Counted from the stretch's first letter, positions 16,450 through 26,378 are shown. The stretch: DNA of 64,000 nucleotides from Croceimicrobium sp963974215 (GCA_963974215.1 CAXBBL010000001.1:1-64000), one strand, 5' to 3'. The notes: generated by a model from the sequence alone, not told the origin. Translations and numbers: made by a program.

Positions 16450-16920
16450 ATGAAGATATACAAGCTTACGGCCTTTCTTTTAATTTTTAGTGCTTGTTCC
16501 TTAGTGGATAAAAAAGCACCAGAGGCGAAGCCTAAAAAGGCCAAAAGCTTTGAAAGCATTACCGTAGGCGAGCGGGGTGGCTTAGTTGGTCAATCTACTT
16601 TATACCGACTGCTGGATGATGGCATGTATTTAACCGTTAATGCCAAGGGAAACTGGGATACGATTGGCTCTGTGAAAGTAGAAGAGTTTAAACAAGCGGA
16701 GCAAATGTTAAACCTAGTTAAGGGCTTAGAGGTGAAATCTTTAGGTGATGGCGATGGTACAAGCACGGAATACAAGGTAGAGGCCAATTTAAAACCTAGC
16801 GGCTACGTGTACTACCTCTGGCCAGAAGGACGCGAAAAAGTACCGCAAGAGCTGGTAGATTTCTACTCATATATCCGACAAATTAACCCACAAGTGGCAT
16901 CAAGCCCTACAAAGGATTGA
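16450..16920 (+). CDS. Small lipoprotein of unknown function
   Basis: 156 aa from the ATG at 16450. The signal MKIYKLTAFLLIFSAC ends in lipobox Cys16, followed by a Lys-rich linker (KKAPEAKPKKAKS) and a compact beta-rich domain with GERGGLVGQSTLYRLLDDG and LEVKSLGDGDGTSTEY. I do not recognise a named family. The gene upstream (ppk2) is divergent; the next gene on this strand begins 74 bp downstream, so they may share a transcript. Confidence 0.65.
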   Translation: MKIYKLTAFLLIFSACSLVDKKAPEAKPKKAKSFESITVGERGGLVGQSTLYRLLDDGMYLTVNAKGNWDTIGSVKVEEFKQAEQMLNLVKGLEVKSLGDGDGTSTEYKVEANLKPSGYVYYLWPEGREKVPQELVDFYSYIRQINPQVASSPTKD

Positions 16921-16994
16921 GCATTTTTATAGCCTTGCATCGGCCTTAGCGCAAGAAGTAGTCTGAGTTTTAATGCACAAAATTTAAGTAGGCC

Positions 16995-18023
16995 ATGAAA
17001 CTAAAACGCATCATTTTAGCGGGACTATTAGTTCTATCCTCAATCTTACTGGCTATTTTGTTTTTACCGAAACACTATGAGGTTCTGCCTTTTAGCAAGC
17101 GGTCAGGCACGCAATATTGGTCTTTGAGTACAGGCTCGCAGATCGGTTATTTTAAAATTGAAGCGCAGGGAGAAAAGCAGGAAAGCCCTATCATTTATTT
17201 ACACGGTGGACCGGGCGGCATTATTAGCGATGCTATTATCGAGTCTTTGCGGCCGCTTAGTAAGCAAGGCTACGACATCTACTTTTACGAACAAATAGGC
17301 AGCGGACATTCGGCGCGTTTAGCGGATATCAGTGAATATTCGGTGCAAAGACATCAGGAAGATTTACAGGAAATCATAACGATTATAAATGCTCCCCAAG
17401 TTATTTTATACGGACATTCCTGGGGAAGCTGCTTGGCGATAAATTATTTACAAGAGCATGAGAACCGGGTAGAAAAAATTATCATCACTGGGCCAGGACC
17501 AATTTTACCGATTAATAGAGCGATATCCAAGGAGCTTGCGCCCGATAGCTTAGCCCTGCGTATTCCTGAATTTTCAAATGCGAAGGCAAATGCTAAAGTG
17601 CATAATTGGCGTAGCCGCTGGATTGAAAAATGGGCCTTTTACTTTAAAATTAAGCTAGCAACTGATGCCGAAGTGGATGATTTCTTCACCCTACTCAGTC
17701 AGGAATTGTCTAAATCTACCGCTTGCTTTTTAAGGCAGAACGAGAAGAGCTACCTTGGTGGCAGTGGCTATTACAGTCATTTGATGACGCTTAAAAGTTT
17801 TACGGAGCAGGCCGATCAAAGAAGTCGCTTGGCGAAAATGAATACGCCTATCTTGATTTTAAGAGGCGACTGCGATAATCAGAAATGGGGTTTTGCGAAG
17901 GAATATTTAGACCTCTTTTCACAAGCTCAGCTGAGGATTATTAAAGATGCCGGGCATAATCCCTTAGAGAATGAAAGCAAACACTGTTTAGCCTTAATGG
18001 AAGATTTTTTAATTGATCCCTGA
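16995..18023 (+). CDS. Alpha/beta hydrolase, proline iminopeptidase-like (S33)
   Basis: 342 aa. An N-terminal hydrophobic helix (about residues 7-25) exports or anchors it. The hydrolase core has the oxyanion segment IYLHGGPGG near residue 66, nucleophile elbow GHSWGS with Ser near 144, Asp in ILRGDCDNQ near 295, and His in DAGHNPLE near 320. HGGPGG is characteristic of prolyl aminopeptidases and tricorn-interacting factors, so removal of N-terminal Pro from peptides in the periplasm is likely but not proven. It converges with the GH26-like gene. Confidence 0.8.
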   Translation: MKLKRIILAGLLVLSSILLAILFLPKHYEVLPFSKRSGTQYWSLSTGSQIGYFKIEAQGEKQESPIIYLHGGPGGIISDAIIESLRPLSKQGYDIYFYEQIGSGHSARLADISEYSVQRHQEDLQEIITIINAPQVILYGHSWGSCLAINYLQEHENRVEKIIITGPGPILPINRAISKELAPDSLALRIPEFSNAKANAKVHNWRSRWIEKWAFYFKIKLATDAEVDDFFTLLSQELSKSTACFLRQNEKSYLGGSGYYSHLMTLKSFTEQADQRSRLAKMNTPILILRGDCDNQKWGFAKEYLDLFSQAQLRIIKDAGHNPLENESKHCLALMEDFLIDP

Positions 18024-18034
18024 TCCTTTTTTCT

Positions 18035-19756
18035 TTACTTATCTCGTTTAATCGCATCTGCGAAAGCGCGAAAAGTAATGGGGCTAATACTCCAGTTTGG
18101 TGCTTCAATATCGCCCCAGGCCTGCGGTACGTCGGGGCTATTAAAGTAATTGATACCAACTAACTCGGGATTTTTATTGATGGTCTCTGTGGCTTTCAGA
18201 AGCCAGTTTTTCTGATAATCTTCTGGGCCTTTTACCCCAAACTCCGTAATGAAAATAGGCTTGGGAGCAAAGCGCATTCGCCAAGACTTACGATGGTAAA
18301 TAGCCGCAAAAGCTTCCTGCTTTGTGGGGTCTACAATGTTTTTATCGGGTAAGCCATAAATCGCAAAACTGATATAGTCAACCACATCATTGCCGGGATA
18401 CCACTCTAATGAGCCGCGGTCGCCGGCGGGACCCCAAACTCGTTTAATTTTCGGGCTTAAGCTGTCGCTGAAAAGCATTAAATAACGGTAGGCGTCGATG
18501 TACAAAAAAGGATCTTTACTTTGCCATGGGTAGCGCTGAATAGGGATCTCCATTTCTTGGGAAAAGCGCAAATAAACCGTTCTTTGCGTTTGATTGATAA
18601 GCTGATAGAAAGCTTTTAAACGAAGATCGTATTTGCCGCTGAGCAAGTTTTCTAAACAATTATCGTCCCGTATATTCAGCGAGTCTTCTATGGTTTCGAG
18701 GGTAATGATGAGATCATGTCCCCTTTTTTGCGCGGCCCAAAATTCGGCTTCAAAATTCAGATCGCCAAAGTCGCCAAGGTTAATAAAGAAGTGTTCTAGC
18801 TGGACAGCACTATCTTTTACCAACTCAAGATTGGGATCGTAAACACCGATGCGAAAGGGCAGGGTATCACTCTTTTCTGCCGGTGTAGGACGATTAAAGT
18901 AAGCCGAAGAATAACCATAAGCGGCGTATTTTTCATGGTGCTTCGCTAAAGCGGAATAGTCGATAGACCCAACTGTTTCAGGGGCCGCATCTGCGGAAGC
19001 GAAAAGAAAAAGATTTTGGGAGAAAAAACGCAAACGGTGCAGACGTCGGTTTAGATCGTAATTCATGTCATCGTATTGCGGGTACGCCTTGGGAATGTTT
19101 TCCGAGGGAGGCTGCAGGCTAATACTAATGGCATCTACCCATTGGTCGCCGGGGTAGAATTCTTCGCAGCCTGGATAACCTGCGGGGGCCCACATCATTT
19201 GCGCTTGCGGTAAAATCGAATCGGACAGCCGGGCAATATGTTGAAAGGCGGCGATGTATTTGCTGGGATATTCTTGCCAAGGGTAAAAGCGGCCAGGGAC
19301 TTCCATTTCGGGATTGGGGCGGAGATAAATGGGACCGGGATGTTTTTGTAAAGCCCGCAGAAGAGAGCTTAGTTTCGCATCATAAGTAGCGGCGGGCACC
19401 CAATCGAGGGGATTGGAGCGGTAGTTGGGCCAATATTTAGAACCCCAAGTTTCGATGGTGATGATAAGACTATTCGCGCTGCCTAAACTCTTAATATCTT
19501 CGGTATCAATTTGCCAATCATCCGTCTGATTGAGGCGCAAGCGATAATGCTCTACGGCAGGCAGCTCTTGTTTTTGCCACGTTTCGAGCGAAAGCTTAGC
19601 GAGGAGTTTTTCGGGGGCGGGCTGAAAAGAATTGAAGACGAGGAAGTTTTTAGCATAAGCGGGGTAATTGGGCTTAAACCAAAAGAAATAGACAGCCGCA
19701 GCGCAGCTTAGTCCTAAAAGCGAACTGAAAACAAAAAGGCGAAAGAATTTTTTCAT
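18035..19756 (-). CDS. Duplicated GH26-like glycoside hydrolase protein, membrane-anchored
   Basis: 573 aa from the ATG at 19756. A signal anchor (FFRLFVFSSLLGLSCAAAVYFFW) is followed by two related TIM-barrel-like domains. Domain 1 has LRPNPEMEVPGRFYPWQ with Glu near 150; domain 2 has LRFSQEMEIPIQRYPWQ with Glu near 400. These resemble the acid/base motif of GH26 mannanases. A second catalytic Glu is visible only in domain 2 (FITEFG near 502); the equivalent place in domain 1 reads LFASADAAPE. I infer domain 2 is active and domain 1 a binding or structural copy. The TTG 9 nt upstream lies inside the promoter box and is rejected. Family assignment is moderate. Confidence 0.6.
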   Translation of the reverse strand: MKKFFRLFVFSSLLGLSCAAAVYFFWFKPNYPAYAKNFLVFNSFQPAPEKLLAKLSLETWQKQELPAVEHYRLRLNQTDDWQIDTEDIKSLGSANSLIITIETWGSKYWPNYRSNPLDWVPAATYDAKLSSLLRALQKHPGPIYLRPNPEMEVPGRFYPWQEYPSKYIAAFQHIARLSDSILPQAQMMWAPAGYPGCEEFYPGDQWVDAISISLQPPSENIPKAYPQYDDMNYDLNRRLHRLRFFSQNLFLFASADAAPETVGSIDYSALAKHHEKYAAYGYSSAYFNRPTPAEKSDTLPFRIGVYDPNLELVKDSAVQLEHFFINLGDFGDLNFEAEFWAAQKRGHDLIITLETIEDSLNIRDDNCLENLLSGKYDLRLKAFYQLINQTQRTVYLRFSQEMEIPIQRYPWQSKDPFLYIDAYRYLMLFSDSLSPKIKRVWGPAGDRGSLEWYPGNDVVDYISFAIYGLPDKNIVDPTKQEAFAAIYHRKSWRMRFAPKPIFITEFGVKGPEDYQKNWLLKATETINKNPELVGINYFNSPDVPQAWGDIEAPNWSISPITFRAFADAIKRDK

Positions 19757-19762
19757 GCTGCA

Positions 19763-19770
19763 CAAAAGTA
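19763..19770 (-). promoter_or_regulatory. -7 box (TACTTTTG) of the GH26-like gene
   Basis: Exact TAnnTTTG on the minus strand, ending 6 nt before the ATG at 19756. This decides the start and predicts a nearly leaderless mRNA. Confidence 0.6.
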
Positions 19771-19789
19771 ATAGCCCAAAAGGTATTAA

Positions 19790-20737
19790 TTACGGGCGGC
19801 TTAAGGGAAGTAATTGCCCTTGGGGACTTAAAATTAACTGTTCGCGTTTTTTACGTCCATACGATGCATCTTGAACCTCTAGCTTCAACTCGTACATTAC
19901 CTGAACAACGGGTTCTAAGACAATTGGATTAATTACGAAATCGAATTCTTTATCGATAATGGGTTGATAATAAAGCGTTACACTTTGTCCGGGTGTGGCG
20001 GCCGATTTAGAACCATACTGGGATGCGGTAGCGTATTTTTGATAGGACTTGTAACTTTCGGCAGGATACACCACACGATAAGCATCGCTGCTAGAAAGAT
20101 TTAGGGTATCCAGTTTTAGATGCATTAGCTTTTCTAACTTGGCCCGCTTTTCCCCCAATTTAGTTAGGGCGCGATCCATTAATTCGGTTTTTACCTTTTC
20201 TAAATCTTGGACAAAGTAATCCACCCGTACCAGGTCGAATATTTCCGATTGGGCTAGAATCAAACTAATTTCATCTAATTCTTCTGGCTTATGATATTCG
20301 ATATGCAAGTTTTTCTTGAGTTCAAAACCCGCAGGGATTTCGATGTAGGTATCCTTACTGAAAATCTTGGTTTCCTTCTCATAAGCATACAGCGCAATAA
20401 AGGAAATCATATCGCTATGAATCTTTAAGGGCTGCTGGCTGCTCATTGTCTTTAACTTTTCTTGAGCGGTATTAAGCCGATCTTGCATTAGTTTATGTAC
20501 TTCATTGGGCGTGTTGGCCACCTGACTTACACTAAAAACCGCCACAAAAGCATCGGCTTTAACATTTGCTAAACCCTTGGCGCTAATGCTAATATCCGCA
20601 CCAGTTCCACCATTGCCTAAGGCTAGGTTATTTTCTTCGTAACGCACCCTCGTTTGGTAGGTTGAATTACCCCAAACTTGAGCAAAGCTGAAAGAGCTAA
20701 ATGCCAGACAGAGGCAAAAAGAAAGAAGATACTTCAT
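19790..20737 (-). CDS. Secreted SIMPL-domain-like protein
   Basis: 315 aa with a clean Sec signal peptide (MKYLLSFCLCLAFSSFSFAQ). The mature protein has ISISAKGLANVKADAFVAVFSVSQ near residue 48 followed by a helix, the pattern of SIMPL/DUF541 periplasmic proteins, and a second beta segment near 265 (EFDFVINPIVLEPVVQVMYELKLEV). SIMPL proteins are envelope proteins of poorly known role. It ends in QGQLLPLSRP with no T9SS domain. It precedes the GH26-like gene on the same strand at 33 bp spacing, but that gene has its own -7 box. Confidence 0.6.
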   Translation of the reverse strand: MKYLLSFCLCLAFSSFSFAQVWGNSTYQTRVRYEENNLALGNGGTGADISISAKGLANVKADAFVAVFSVSQVANTPNEVHKLMQDRLNTAQEKLKTMSSQQPLKIHSDMISFIALYAYEKETKIFSKDTYIEIPAGFELKKNLHIEYHKPEELDEISLILAQSEIFDLVRVDYFVQDLEKVKTELMDRALTKLGEKRAKLEKLMHLKLDTLNLSSSDAYRVVYPAESYKSYQKYATASQYGSKSAATPGQSVTLYYQPIIDKEFDFVINPIVLEPVVQVMYELKLEVQDASYGRKKREQLILSPQGQLLPLSRP

Positions 20738-20985
20738 AACAAGAATTTGCTCTAAATGTAAGCCAATTATCTTAAAATTATTGGATCAAAGTAAGGTCCT
20801 GCTGCTTAAAAAATTTAATAACTATTGTAAGTTTTTGGTACAAAATTTATGCTAAGCTCTTTTAACAATTAGTCATCTAGGAACATCTTTAAGCAATTGA
20901 TCAACAGTTCATTTTCATTTTCAGTATTGCCCTGTTAATGCTAGACTTTTTTAACATCGAATTTAACTTAGTGTATAACTTAGGC

Positions 20986-20993
20986 TATATTTG
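20986..20993 (+). promoter_or_regulatory. -7 box (TATATTTG) of the two-gene T9SS operon
   Basis: Exact TAnnTTTG match, 17 nt before the ATG at 21011. No other promoter is apparent before the second gene. Confidence 0.6.
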
Positions 20994-21010
20994 AGCTTTA
21001 ATATTCTATT

Positions 21011-22960
21011 ATGAAAACCTGGTCTTCGCTAGTCCTCAGTTTATTCTTAATGCCTCTTTCTGCCCAAAAATGGACCTTGGCAGACCTAAAACACTTCACG
21101 GGAACAGGGTATCAAACGGTTGAAGCAGTGGTGGCTGGTTCCGCGGGAGAGTCTTACGTGATGGTTTCTTGGGAGGATAAATTTGAATATTCCAACCAAA
21201 TCAATCTATTGCCTGCCAATTATCAGGCGATAGAAAACTTAACTCTTTTAAAAATAGCCAAGGACGGCAGTGTAGAATGGTACCGTCACTTGTACTCCTT
21301 AAATCAGTTGGATTATCGCGATATGATATTTGTCGATTCGGTGGGGGTGATTATCCTTTTTGACCAGAAAGGCTTAGCTTACTTCGAGTACCGTGTTGGC
21401 AGTGCGGCTCGTTCCGCTGGTGCAGGAGATTTTACCATTGTTAATTATGCTGAAAACGGCAACATTAATTGGAATAACCGTTTTGACGCAGACCAAGCAC
21501 TAACTGTTGATAAAAGAAACGCATTTTTAGCGCCCAGCGATAGTGGTTTTTTTGTTTGCTTTAGCCACGAGGGTTTTTTTGACGCCGATGTAATGAGTTC
21601 CAATGTAAGTAACACGGCAGATGGTGGAGGCCTAAACGTTAGTTTGATGGAATATAATTTTCAGCTAGGCCTGCAGCGACATGTTACTTGGACCACTCCG
21701 CACGAGTTAATTGTACAAGGGTTAGCTTCTAACCAGGCAGGTAAAATGGCTATAGCTTTTCGTTTAACTGGCCAAGTAGATGCGGATTCACGTCCTAATG
21801 TTAATCTAGCCTTGTCAAGCCCGGTCATTTCTGGTGGATATACCGCCACCAATTATATTATCGGTTTGGATGAAGCTACTTTTGGCGTGGACTGGCACAA
21901 CCGTATTCAAACGAGTGGGTTTTGCTCTATAGACGAAATAGTTTTTGATGCTGCTAAAGCCTGGTGGTGGGTCGCTGGCGTCTACAAAGGTGATATCCAA
22001 ACCTTCGATTCCCCTTCCTATAGTCATACACCACAGTTTGGCGCTACTTATGACTATGATTCCTTTTATTTTGCTTTTGATCAGGTAGGAAATCGGTCTT
22101 TTACTGGTGCTCTCCAAAATAGTTATAGCGATGAAATTGCCGGCCAGTTTATACCCAGTCCCGAAGGTTACTTACTAATGGCTCAGTCAGGAGGCATGGG
22201 CGACCTGGATTTTCGCCTAAATGAAACTCTAAGCGGTAATCGCAACTTGAGTGCCGTATTAATTAGCCATTTCGATACTAGCCTTACTCGCGATTGGGCC
22301 CATCTCAGAATGGAGCAACCGCTTAGAATTGGCAATTCCACTTTACAGCATGCTGCCCGATTAGGCAGCCGAAATTACCTTTTTGGTTTTAGTGCCTATG
22401 GTAATGGCCCTACGCTTAATGTCGGCTTTAATTTAGATTCTAGCTCTGTGCTGCGGAATGTTTTGGATCGTGATGGTATTCTTGCGCAGTGGCTTTATTG
22501 TGAGGCAGCTGATACAAGTATATCTTATCGAGAGGGCGTTTTTTATGCCAATGATACAACTGCTGATCTTTACGAATGGGTTAGTTGTTTTGATGGCGCG
22601 GTATTAGCCTCTGGACCACAACCGTTTTGGGAACCCGAATACCGCACTTGGGCCTATTTGCGGATGACAAAGAATCAGTGTGTGTACCGCAGCGAATGCA
22701 TTACTGCCAACGATGTGGGGCTGAAAGAATGGAGTGCTCAACTTAATATATATCCGAATCCTGCTCAAGGTCAATTCAGGGTGGAATGGGAAGGAAAAGA
22801 GCCTTTACAACTTTCTTTATACAACAGCCAAGGTCAATTCTTACAACACTATGAGTTTGCTGCGGGGAAACATTTGGTTCACGCGAATTTTCCGCATGGG
22901 GTTTACTTTCTGCGGGATACCCAAAACCCAGCTTTTAACGTAAAATTAATTCTTCACTAG
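21011..22960 (+). CDS. Secreted T9SS cargo protein, beta-propeller-like
   Basis: 649 aa. The signal peptide is MKTWSSLVLSLFLMPLSAQ. The body repeats segments of the type GSVEWYRHL, GNINWNNRF, FGVDWHNRI and LTRDWAHLR with 70-190 residue spacing, which is reminiscent of secreted bacterial beta-propellers but not certain. The last 75 residues are a T9SS type A sorting domain (LNIYPNPAQGQFRVEW to VKLILH). Export across the outer membrane and surface attachment or release are therefore expected. Its stop codon is one base before the next gene, so the two secreted proteins are made together. Confidence 0.8.
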   Translation: MKTWSSLVLSLFLMPLSAQKWTLADLKHFTGTGYQTVEAVVAGSAGESYVMVSWEDKFEYSNQINLLPANYQAIENLTLLKIAKDGSVEWYRHLYSLNQLDYRDMIFVDSVGVIILFDQKGLAYFEYRVGSAARSAGAGDFTIVNYAENGNINWNNRFDADQALTVDKRNAFLAPSDSGFFVCFSHEGFFDADVMSSNVSNTADGGGLNVSLMEYNFQLGLQRHVTWTTPHELIVQGLASNQAGKMAIAFRLTGQVDADSRPNVNLALSSPVISGGYTATNYIIGLDEATFGVDWHNRIQTSGFCSIDEIVFDAAKAWWWVAGVYKGDIQTFDSPSYSHTPQFGATYDYDSFYFAFDQVGNRSFTGALQNSYSDEIAGQFIPSPEGYLLMAQSGGMGDLDFRLNETLSGNRNLSAVLISHFDTSLTRDWAHLRMEQPLRIGNSTLQHAARLGSRNYLFGFSAYGNGPTLNVGFNLDSSSVLRNVLDRDGILAQWLYCEAADTSISYREGVFYANDTTADLYEWVSCFDGAVLASGPQPFWEPEYRTWAYLRMTKNQCVYRSECITANDVGLKEWSAQLNIYPNPAQGQFRVEWEGKEPLQLSLYNSQGQFLQHYEFAAGKHLVHANFPHGVYFLRDTQNPAFNVKLILH

Positions 22961-22961
22961 G

Positions 22962-25400
22962 ATGCGAAAATTACTACTTCTCTCAACTTTCATTATATTA
23001 ACTCTTCCCAGCAAGGCTAGCCACTTTATTGGCGCCTACTTTGAATATAAGGTAGACTCGGTGCAACAAGAATTGGAGCTTAGACTACATTTGCTTTTGG
23101 ATTCTGCAGGGCAGCCGCAGACTGCTCCTTACCTCTATGCAGTAGGCCCTGTTAATATTACCCTGACCAATACTAACGCTCCCTTGGTCTACTACCCTGT
23201 AGGTGGAGATCGTTGTAGTGGTAAAACCTATTATGAGAGGGAATATGTAGGCACCTTAGATCTAACAAACGCTGCCATGCAGAGTGCCGGGCGAAAGAAT
23301 TTTTCAGTCCAAACTCCTTGTTGTAACTCTCTTGGTGCTAATTATGTTGGAGGCAATAATTTTTATCTTGAGTTTTCGATTTGGCCTCGGTCCTTACCCA
23401 ATGGATCTTTTTATTATCCCGAATTTAACAACATTGGTCGTAACCCTAGTATGCTGCAAGGCGCTTATCCTGATATCCGCAATTATCTAGATTTTGGATT
23501 GACTTCCATGCCTTTGGGAACAGATAGTGTTAACCATAAATTACTCGATGCACAGCGCGCTGCGAATACCTCCATGGTTTATAAAAATGGTTTTTCGGGC
23601 CTCTTTCCTTTACCTGATAAAAGTGAGGATAGCTTAAATGGAGATATTAATTACCTTCCAGAAGAACGTATTATTTCTTCTAGGGCCAGAGCTGGCTCTT
23701 ACAATAGTGGGTTTTATCTTTTGCGTTTCAAAAATCAGTATTTCCGATCATCAGTCCCCTATATTGTAGAGGATTGCTTTCCGGTAGTTTATTATTTCGA
23801 CCGAGATACCAATTATACAGATACGCTGATGTCAAGGGTCGAACGGAATGGCAACCTGCTAAGCAATACTGCGCCTGCTCACACGATCAATGTAAACGCG
23901 AGCTATGGCGAAAATATTCAGTTAGATTTAAGTGCCTTCGCTGGATTGGGCGATAGTATTTACATAATAAGCGAGAATCTGAATATAGACACTAGCAGTT
24001 TTGGTCTTCCTGGGGGGACTGCCTTTGCCCTACCAAGTCTACAATCTTTAAACCCTGGTCAGAGCTTTAATGCTTTAGATACCAACAAACTGCTTTGGAG
24101 TTTTCAGGCACAGCTCGCTAACTTCTTTTATGGCCCAAAACAATATAAATACAAACTGATACTAAGCAATGCTCGCTGTGAGGGCTTTGTTTCTGTTATT
24201 CGGGTTCAAATTAATTTAGAAGATCAGGCTTTTATTTACTCTCTTGGTGATCCTGCTGACAGCCTCGTTTACTGCGAGAACTTAAGGCCTGCTCTGGGGA
24301 TTATTAATGGCTCAACTAACAGTTATTGGTCGCCGGGTAATTGGGTGCAAGACAGTAATGCTGTGCAAACTACCCTTGCGAGCAATAATCTTGGTTGGCT
24401 GTATTTAAGAAGCGGGAATGGCCTCGTGCTCGACTCCATTTATATTTTGCCTGAGCTCCCTGGTTCAAACAAAGCATTGCAGGCAGGAGCCGCTGAAAAT
24501 ATTATCCATAATGCAGCCACAACTAATGCCACGCAAGTTTGGGAAGTTTCAAACCTCATCAAGGTGAAACCTTTACAAAATAACACATTACCTATTTTAG
24601 GGTCGGGTAGCTATTCTTTTGTAAACGACTTAGGCATTAATCGCTGTAAAGAATACTCCGACACTTTTTCCATTGCGGAAGACTTTTTATGGTCCAGTAA
24701 CCACGGTGCGGATATGCTCTATACAACCGGTGTAAACATGGATACAAGTACAAACGATCTTTATCTTATTCACCTGTCTATGCCTAATGACTTTCGCTTT
24801 ATTAAAAAAGTATTTTATTATGGTTTTAAGAACCCTAATCCCAATAAGGTAAAAACACTTACAATAAAGGTGAACACTAATTATGGTTTTGCGGATAGTG
24901 CGACTTACTCCATAACTGATCAAGAATATGTTGAGTTCCCAGTAAACTTTGACTTAAGCTCTAGCCTAGAGGCTGATATAGAAGTAATGTTAGATTCAGG
25001 TTTAATTTATCAAAGTCTAACACAGAATCAATCGGCCTTTACCCGAAATTTCATACACTATAGCAACATGCGCAAGGGGCCAGTAGGAGGAGGCTTAATG
25101 ACTTCTAATTCTCGTTTACCCTTAGGTTTTCGCTACCGAACAGAGGTGGGATTAAGTGAAAATACGATAAATCGTACTTACGAGTTATTCCCCAACCCAA
25201 CGAGTTCGAAAGCTTATTTAAATTGGAGTTCCCGCAAGGAAGCACAGCTAGATATATACAGCGTTACTGGTAAACTAGAGCGCAGCTACACTGTTCAAAA
25301 AGGCACGAATGTGCTAGACCTTCACCTGAAACCGGGTATGTACTATTTAAACTTCCCTGCTTACCCACAGGTGGAGTCGCGCGTGCTAATCATAAACTAG
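22962..25400 (+). CDS. Large secreted T9SS cargo protein
   Basis: 812 aa. The signal peptide ends at SKASHF; the mature N-terminus ASHFIGAYFEYK recalls the ASHxxGGE-type start of Bacteroidota surface adhesins. The body is Cys-poor except for a cluster near residue 118 (QTPCCNSLG), and no enzyme motif is visible. The end LFPNPTSSKAYLNWS to SRVLIIN is a T9SS type A sorting domain. It starts one base after the upstream T9SS gene. A role as adhesin or structural surface protein is inference. Confidence 0.8.
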   Translation: MRKLLLLSTFIILTLPSKASHFIGAYFEYKVDSVQQELELRLHLLLDSAGQPQTAPYLYAVGPVNITLTNTNAPLVYYPVGGDRCSGKTYYEREYVGTLDLTNAAMQSAGRKNFSVQTPCCNSLGANYVGGNNFYLEFSIWPRSLPNGSFYYPEFNNIGRNPSMLQGAYPDIRNYLDFGLTSMPLGTDSVNHKLLDAQRAANTSMVYKNGFSGLFPLPDKSEDSLNGDINYLPEERIISSRARAGSYNSGFYLLRFKNQYFRSSVPYIVEDCFPVVYYFDRDTNYTDTLMSRVERNGNLLSNTAPAHTINVNASYGENIQLDLSAFAGLGDSIYIISENLNIDTSSFGLPGGTAFALPSLQSLNPGQSFNALDTNKLLWSFQAQLANFFYGPKQYKYKLILSNARCEGFVSVIRVQINLEDQAFIYSLGDPADSLVYCENLRPALGIINGSTNSYWSPGNWVQDSNAVQTTLASNNLGWLYLRSGNGLVLDSIYILPELPGSNKALQAGAAENIIHNAATTNATQVWEVSNLIKVKPLQNNTLPILGSGSYSFVNDLGINRCKEYSDTFSIAEDFLWSSNHGADMLYTTGVNMDTSTNDLYLIHLSMPNDFRFIKKVFYYGFKNPNPNKVKTLTIKVNTNYGFADSATYSITDQEYVEFPVNFDLSSSLEADIEVMLDSGLIYQSLTQNQSAFTRNFIHYSNMRKGPVGGGLMTSNSRLPLGFRYRTEVGLSENTINRTYELFPNPTSSKAYLNWSSRKEAQLDIYSVTGKLERSYTVQKGTNVLDLHLKPGMYYLNFPAYPQVESRVLIIN

Positions 25401-25430
25401 GGAACTACAGTTTAAGAAAGGAAAGTAGCC

Positions 25431-26378
25431 CTAAAGCTTGAAGCTCATTTTTTCGCGTGCCACATGAAAGCCAGCGGCTTCCACCTGCTGGCTGGCCTGT
25501 GATTGCGGGTCGATTAAAGGGTTGGTATGGTTCAGGTGTATAAAAAATATTTTGCGTTTTTCCCCTTGCGGTAGATGCGCAAAGTGGGTCATGCTCTCTG
25601 CTACAAAAGGGTGGGGAATACTGCTCATATCCCTTCCGGGTAATTCCTTGCCATCGAAAAAAGTAGCATCAATAAAGGCATAGTCAACCTCTTTAATTAG
25701 GCTAATGATGTCAATTTCCCAGCGCTCCCATTTATCAATATCAGGAATGAAGAGGGCTGTTTTATTGGGGCCAATAATCCGATAGCCGATGGTTTCCGAG
25801 TATTCATCGCGATGCGGGACTTTAAAAACTTGAATGGTAACACTGTCGGCTAAAGGTAATTTAGCATGATTTGTTAGGGCATGCAGTTCTACATTCTCAT
25901 TTTTGATAAGCGCTTCCCAAGGAGCATTTTGCAGCAGGAATTCTTGCATACGTGGCATCACATAGAGAGGAAGCAGGTTCGTATTAGCGGCTTCTTTACC
26001 AAAATACATTAAGCCAGTATAATGCCCGATATGAGCGTGACTCACAAATACGCCCGCAAGCGCTGCGTTATATTTTTCTTGCATGTATTGATGCTGTGCG
26101 CTAATATCAGGGCTAGCTTCCAACAAGAAATACTGTTGGGTCTTTTCATTATAAATAGCCAGACTTACCACCTTTTCGGCTAAAGCAGGATTTTTAAAAA
26201 CCCGCTGGCAACATTCCTTCTCACAGTTTAGTTGGGGATAACCCGCATCTTGCGCAATACCCAGAACTATAATTTCGGTTTGTTTTTCACGAACCTGCCT
26301 CTGAGCACTACTGGTGAGCGCCATAAAGTTAATACCGGTAAAAATCAGTACGGCTAGATGGGTCGAATATCGCTTCAT
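25431..26378 (-). CDS. Secreted metallo-beta-lactamase-fold hydrolase, PqqB-like
   Basis: 315 aa from the ATG at 26378, chosen because it starts a signal peptide (MKRYSTHLAVLIFTGINFMA to SSAQ); an upstream ATG at 26435 would bury it. The domain has GIAQDAGYPQLNCEKECC near residue 39 and the metal segment VSHAHIGHYTGL near 117, where the classic HxHxDH is altered to HAHIGH, as in PqqB proteins. Further ligands are likely in PHRDEYSETIGYR and FIDATFFDG. PqqB acts in PQQ cofactor formation, but here no other pqq gene is nearby and the protein is exported, so a different hydrolase or oxidoreductase role is probable. Confidence 0.75.
   Translation of the reverse strand: MKRYSTHLAVLIFTGINFMALTSSAQRQVREKQTEIIVLGIAQDAGYPQLNCEKECCQRVFKNPALAEKVVSLAIYNEKTQQYFLLEASPDISAQHQYMQEKYNAALAGVFVSHAHIGHYTGLMYFGKEAANTNLLPLYVMPRMQEFLLQNAPWEALIKNENVELHALTNHAKLPLADSVTIQVFKVPHRDEYSETIGYRIIGPNKTALFIPDIDKWERWEIDIISLIKEVDYAFIDATFFDGKELPGRDMSSIPHPFVAESMTHFAHLPQGEKRKIFFIHLNHTNPLIDPQSQASQQVEAAGFHVAREKMSFKL

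Noticed and set aside
25431..26378. Complete PQQ biosynthesis locus
   Set aside because: Only a PqqB-like protein is present, it is exported, and pqqA, C, D and E are absent from the neighbourhood.
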